64,000 nucleotides of DNA, from NCBI GenBank assembly GCA_947561585.1, contig CANNZV010000874.1:248001-312000 (forward strand), written 5' to 3'. Below are positions 59,905 through 64,000 of the stretch, piece by piece. A program made the translations under genes and the position numbers. The stretch comes from Caprella mutica. Lineage: Eukaryota; Arthropoda; Malacostraca; Amphipoda; Caprellidae. The notes under the pieces were generated by a model. That model had not been told where the DNA came from and made no database searches. It saw only the letters and a list, made by a program, of their open reading frames with translations. Each line of letters begins with the position of its first letter. The first letter of the stretch is position 1.

Positions 59905-60729
59905 ACAGGTTCTGACCAAGACTTAAGGTTGACATAATAATATTAAGGATACTATATTATGCTATATCCTTTATGCTTTATATATAATCATGATTGTTTG
60001 AACTAACCAAGTAGTATTAAATAAGGTTAAGGATATTGATGCTAAATATATAATGTGCAAAACTCTTGAATATACATATAGCTATTGTAATAATGAATAT
60101 AATATGTGAAATGGTTAAATATGAAATACATGTTTAGTTATTTGTGTATTGCATAACTTTATTCATGGAACCACGTTGAAGACAATGGTTGGTGATTAAC
60201 TCACACCTTCTTCGTCCAAGGCTAAGTTTCAAGGTCAATCACAAATAGCTAAACTAATTGAATAAATTGTATAATGTATTAATTAATTTGTTCATTCCAT
60301 ACACACATACACACGTTCCTGAGTAAACCTTTCGATCTCCGAACTACAACACGCGTAACCAATCGCAATGACATAACTGGTTGGGAGGAACTCAGCAGAA
60401 GGCAAGGACGTGACCTACCTTGCAAGGACGTGACCTTCCACTAGTCCTCAGACGCCCAGCAGCTCATCCGCAAGGACCATGGAAGACAGAACATCAACAC
60501 ACACAAATACAACACATATTTTCTATTACTATGCAATTTGAATCAAGAGTATAAACATTGTTGTTTAAGTTTATAACTTAGATGTTGCAACTAACTGGTA
60601 TTTATCGCATCGCTAGTAAACATGATGAGGACATCATTGAAAATTATATTGGAATAATTTAGATAATAAAAAAAAATAATACGGTTATGCTTAACGCTTA
60701 TTATTTTTTTTCATTTTTCGCGGGGAATG
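59905..60729 (+). other. Provirus 3' non-coding region and purine tract
   Basis: No reading frame. It contains a direct repeat of GCAAGGACGTGACCT (60402 and 60421), an AT-rich hairpin at about 60666-60712 (AAAAAAAATAATA pairing with TATTATTTTTTTT-like sequence) and the short purine tract CGGGGAATG (60721-60729) directly before the 3' LTR, the likely plus-strand primer site. Confidence 0.7.
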
Positions 60730-61424
60730 TGTAACAACCAAGCTTCACCAAGCTTCAGCTTTAAAGTAGATAGTAGAACTTCACGTAGATAATACTTTCA
60801 CTACCAGTAATATTATACTATTATACTATGTTAACAAAATGTTTTTATGATAGCGAGTGTCAAATTACCTGCTAGAGTTTAGGCGAGAAAAACAAGACAA
60901 TTAGTAGTAATTAGATGCTAACACAATGAAACCTCTAATTACCTGCAAGAATTCATCTAATTACCTGCAAGAATTTTCGCTAGAACAACAAAGCAATTAG
61001 TGGTATCCGTACTAACACAATGAAACGCCAAAGTTAGCTCAAAACCTTGACGTACCCTAACCTTGTACCTAAAAGGTTGGAGAGTAGTTAAGGTATATAA
61101 GGATCTATCACCTAACTAGAAGAGGAGTGTGAAATCGGATTCCTAGATGTGACCAAGTTCTCTCGTGAGAAATTCCCTCGTCTCAACTCTTACTTAGACT
61201 CCAAAATTTGTTGTACTAAATTTTATCGACAGTATTGAATAGTGAATGTTTCGTTTCTTACAAGTGTTTTTATTATCCCCATTTATCTACTCTCTTATAT
61301 CAATTATTAAATTGTTTAACCATAAGACATCTTCAGGCCCTAAGACTAAAGAAACTTGTAGTATACTTCTGCCAGTTACCTTAGGCAAAGAACCTATAGA
61401 ACTAGAAAATAAAGAGTTCTATCA
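60730..61424 (+). repeat. Provirus 3' LTR
   Basis: 695 bp, same ends and length as the 5' LTR with about seven substitutions and no indel. CCTT follows as the target duplication. Confidence 0.95.
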
Positions 61425-61744
61425 TCCTTAAACAGTAACTTGTGTCTTGGTAATGTTTCTATGTAGCTATTTAGCTCTATGACATGTTATAGCTATATGT
61501 ATAAAATGTATTACACTATGAACCTCGACTCTAATTAATGATCCTAATCTAATAACATTTGGATTTAAAATTTTAATTAGGTTGCGATTGAAATCAATGA
61601 CTAATCGGGACTTATTACTCGTTTTTTTCAACGAAGTCTATTGCTATATTGTACTTTAATATTATCTATAAGAATTGTGCTATGAATTCTTTAAATGAGG
61701 GAAGAAAATTAAACAATTGTTAATTAAATATGCAATATGATATA
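61425..61744. other. AT-rich stretch, nothing recognised
   Basis: No feature supported beyond the CCTT duplication at its start. Confidence 0.5.
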
Positions 61745-62955
61745 CCGGGTTTTGCAAAAGTCCTGTTACATTTTGACTTCCATACTTCACAAGCCTCCAA
61801 AACTGCAATTTTGGGTGAAATGGAGAAATTTCTGTTACATTACAGTTTCTTAATATACAAAGATATAATATTATTCAATGTGGACGCCTTTTGCGGCAAT
61901 GACACAGTCCAACTGAGGTTGGAAGCTCTTGCATTCCTTCCTGACGAAGTCCTTTTCATGGACGCCCATGCACGGTTCACAGAAGCCTTAAGGTCATCTG
62001 TATTACTGTGGCGCGTTTTGCAAGCCATTCCCGCAATATGCGGTCACACACTGAAATCGAGGGGGTTCAAATCTGAGGACTGTAGAGGCCAAAAATCTTT
62101 GGGGCAGAATCTCGTGTTGGTCTCTAACCAGTGCTGCACAGTTTTTGCCGTGTGCATGTGCGGGTGCCTCGTCCAGCTGAAATACGTAATCTACCTTTTT
62201 GGTGATTTTCTGAACCCATGGGAGATCTTTTGTTTCTAAAATTTCTTTGAAAACAGCGGAGGTTAGCCTGTATCCCCGTTCAAACCACATTTGGGGAACC
62301 TTCTCTCCATTGGATGCTACGACACCAATCATCATGATAGATGCTGGATGCTAAATGGTTGACACTCGGCGGTGTTTAGAAATATAATTCCCAAAAGCTT
62401 ACAACCCAGTAATTCTGTTTGTTGAAGACCGGATCGACCGTGAATGTTTTCTCATTTGAGGAAATGATCATTTAACAGACGGGTGCTCCTTTCCAGACCT
62501 TTTTGAATCATTACATCACTCACGAGGGGATTTCTGGACCACCCTAGACACAGAAATTTTCTTTCGTGCCAGTCTCGTCATTTTCTGGTCTGGGTCATTT
62601 TCAAAGGCCTTCTTGATGGTTTCACGGCTAATTTACCTGTGGTCTTCCTGATTGAGGACGATCCTTTAGGGACTCTCAGTTCTCTAAACGTTGAGCAATT
62701 CGATAGACAGTCATTCAGCTGACGTTTAATTGATTCGCAATGTAAGTTTGGTTATGGCCCGCGCGCAACAAAGTGGATACTTCCACTCTCTTTGCCTACA
62801 TTACGTTTCAATTCAAATTTAGTAACTTTTTAGGGGTCAAAATAGTATCTGTAGTATATAGAAATTTATTATATGTGCACAAATTCAATTTATTATCCAA
62901 GATAACAGATAAATTAAAAGAATAAGAAGTGTAACATAACTTTTGCAAAGCCCGG
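61745..62955 (-). mobile_element. Mariner-like element, 1.2 kb, decayed
   Basis: The left end CCGGGTTTTGCAAAAGTCCT and the right end, read on the other strand as CCGGGCTTTGCAAAAGTTAT, are inverted repeats of about 28 bp. TA flanks both sides (61743-61744 and 62956-62957). A broken transposase gene on the minus strand fills the interior. Confidence 0.9.
61840..62850 (-). pseudogene. Decayed mariner-like transposase, probably DD37D
   Basis: On the minus strand, from high to low coordinates: an N-terminal region with many stops, NEKTFTVDP-like residues in broken frame near 62450, then an open part (62335 downward) with MMIGVVASNGEKVPQMWFER and the second Asp region FQLDEAPAHAHGKN. After a frame change comes SSDLNPLDFSV, a stop and MACKTRHSNTDDLKASVNRA. 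Counting across the shift gives about 37 positions between the second and third Asp, as in the element at 28518. Stops and several frameshifts make it inactive. The plus-strand frame 61730-62239 is a shadow. Confidence 0.85.
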
Positions 62956-64000
62956 TAGGTACTTACTCTTTTCGTCTAACTCTAAATAATAATTATTAAA
63001 GAAATACTTTTGCTCATTTACGAATATATTCAGACATTTTAGAACACCTTTAAGACTCGAGGTCATTTATCTTGTTATAATGTAAACAATATAATATCTT
63101 TCGTATGATCGTTCAAATTTATGTCGATTAATGAAAACCCTATTTTCTCTGAAATTACTGTGATTTCCGCCGAAATATTTAAAATCATTAACTAAGTAAT
63201 GTTCATGTAACGTATTATGATAAAATATTTCATGTGAAAAATAATTTCTCTCTAATGAAGTGGCTTTTATAATGAGACTTTGATAGAATTAAAAAAAAAA
63301 TTGTGTTGAAGAATAGAATTGTCCTTGGTAAATATTTTCTTATTTAAACATTAATTATCTTTTGCAAACACCTTTTTATTTTATAATAATATTCAAATAT
63401 ACTCAAAGCATAAAAATATGAATTAAAATGTGTGCGTATGTTAAATATTTGTTTTTCATTTCCAATTAGCGATATCATTCTCCGGGAGATTATCAGAAAA
63501 AAATTATCAGATTATCAGCATAAAAATTATCCTTCGGGACACCATTAGAGGCAATATTCGATAATTATAAATCACCCCAAACCATTATTGGGAAGAAATG
63601 TTCTCAACTTGCTTAGTGCAATTCCACGAATATTTATGATTCTCATTATTGATTTTAGATCTAATATCATTTTACCAATAAAAACTTTTTATTCCTAGGT
63701 TCACAAACTACATTCAGGCCAAACTAATTTCCGATATGAAAATTGATCTTCGATTGCATAAACATTCACAAATCAAGCGATAAATAACCCAAATGAATAT
63801 CACTTTAGGAAATATTCCTCCTATAGCAGAATTTTCTGCAGAACTCCAATGGATTTGCCTGAAAGTACCTAATGAAAAGTGATGGTGAGAATTGTCACTA
63901 AAAGCCATGTCAATCTAGCGCTCTTTTTTGAGCTCAACTTCAAATGTAGGAAATCTACAGTGTTGTTCTGTCGGAAATATAGTAAAAATATCTGGGAATA
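62956..64000. other. AT-rich stretch to the window end, nothing recognised
   Basis: No reading frame, repeat boundary or motif that I can support. The minus-strand frame 63714-63908 has no motif. Confidence 0.5.

Larger units (their letters stand above)
50240..61424 (+). mobile_element. Errantivirus-like gypsy provirus with env, 11.2 kb
   Basis: Two 695-bp LTRs, starting TGTAACAACC and ending TCTATCA, enclose the element. CCTT (50236-50239 and 61425-61428) is the target duplication. The order is LTR, primer-binding site, long leader with a repeat array, gag, pro-pol (protease, RT, RNase H, integrase), env, a small basic ORF and the 3' LTR. This is the gypsy (Metaviridae, errantivirus) plan. 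The LTRs differ at about seven sites (1%), so the insertion is recent. The copy has stops in pol and two shifts in env, so as read it does not encode complete Pol or Env in one piece. Confidence 0.97.

Noticed and set aside
61730..62239. Plus-strand frame of 169 codons
   Set aside because: Shadow of the minus-strand transposase in the element at 61745-62955.

Overview
This window reads as eukaryotic, very AT-rich, repeat-dominated nuclear DNA, most likely from an insect. The evidence is an errantivirus-like gypsy retroelement with an Env gene, a copia element whose primer-binding site matches the anticodon region of initiator tRNA-Met, several mariner-like DD37D transposons, Helitron-type ends and long satellite arrays. 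I cannot assign an order or species. I recognise no complete host gene and no tRNA or rRNA gene; one possible terminal exon lies at 14446-14652. One run of N (3153-3404) marks an assembly gap.

Layout. 1-1957 is the end of a 32-bp satellite array. 3.9-18 kb holds small non-autonomous elements: a Helitron-like end (3862-4142), a tandem-core dispersed repeat (8131-8722), a fold-back element with arms of 15-bp repeats and an 8-bp target duplication (10251-11397), a possible inverted-repeat element (11703-14238), a minisatellite with a G17 run (16981-17241) and a 684-bp element with perfect 34-bp terminal inverted repeats (17242-17925). A decayed mariner transposase lies at 18.5-18.9 kb. A copia element lacking protease and integrase occupies 23392-27137. 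A 1.4-kb DD37D mariner is at 28518-29917, a MITE-like element at 30736-31537 and a 2.5-kb Tc1-like inverted-repeat element at 33185-35665. A second Helitron-like end is at about 39810-40050. A 20-bp satellite with a 500-bp perfect internal duplication covers 42736-44935. A 3.4-kb fold-back element (45679-49085) carries a nested mariner-like element (47988-48930).

The largest unit is an 11.2-kb errantivirus-like provirus at 50240-61424. Its 695-bp LTRs differ at about 7 positions and it is flanked by the 4-bp duplication CCTT. It contains a Lys-type primer-binding site, a 1.57-kb leader with eleven copies of a ~64-bp repeat, gag with four zinc knuckles, a pro-pol reading frame in the same frame as gag behind a UGA-CUA stop, an env with no AUG of its own behind a likely splice acceptor, and a fourth small basic ORF overlapping the env stop as ATGA. 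In-frame stops in pol and two single-base shifts in env make this copy look defective, or possibly miscalled at homopolymers. Another decayed mariner-like element follows at 61745-62955.

The genes act only within their own elements: Gag, Pol, Env and ORF4 form one retroelement programme, and the transposases each serve their own terminal repeats. The long remaining stretches are AT-rich and show nothing I can support as genic.
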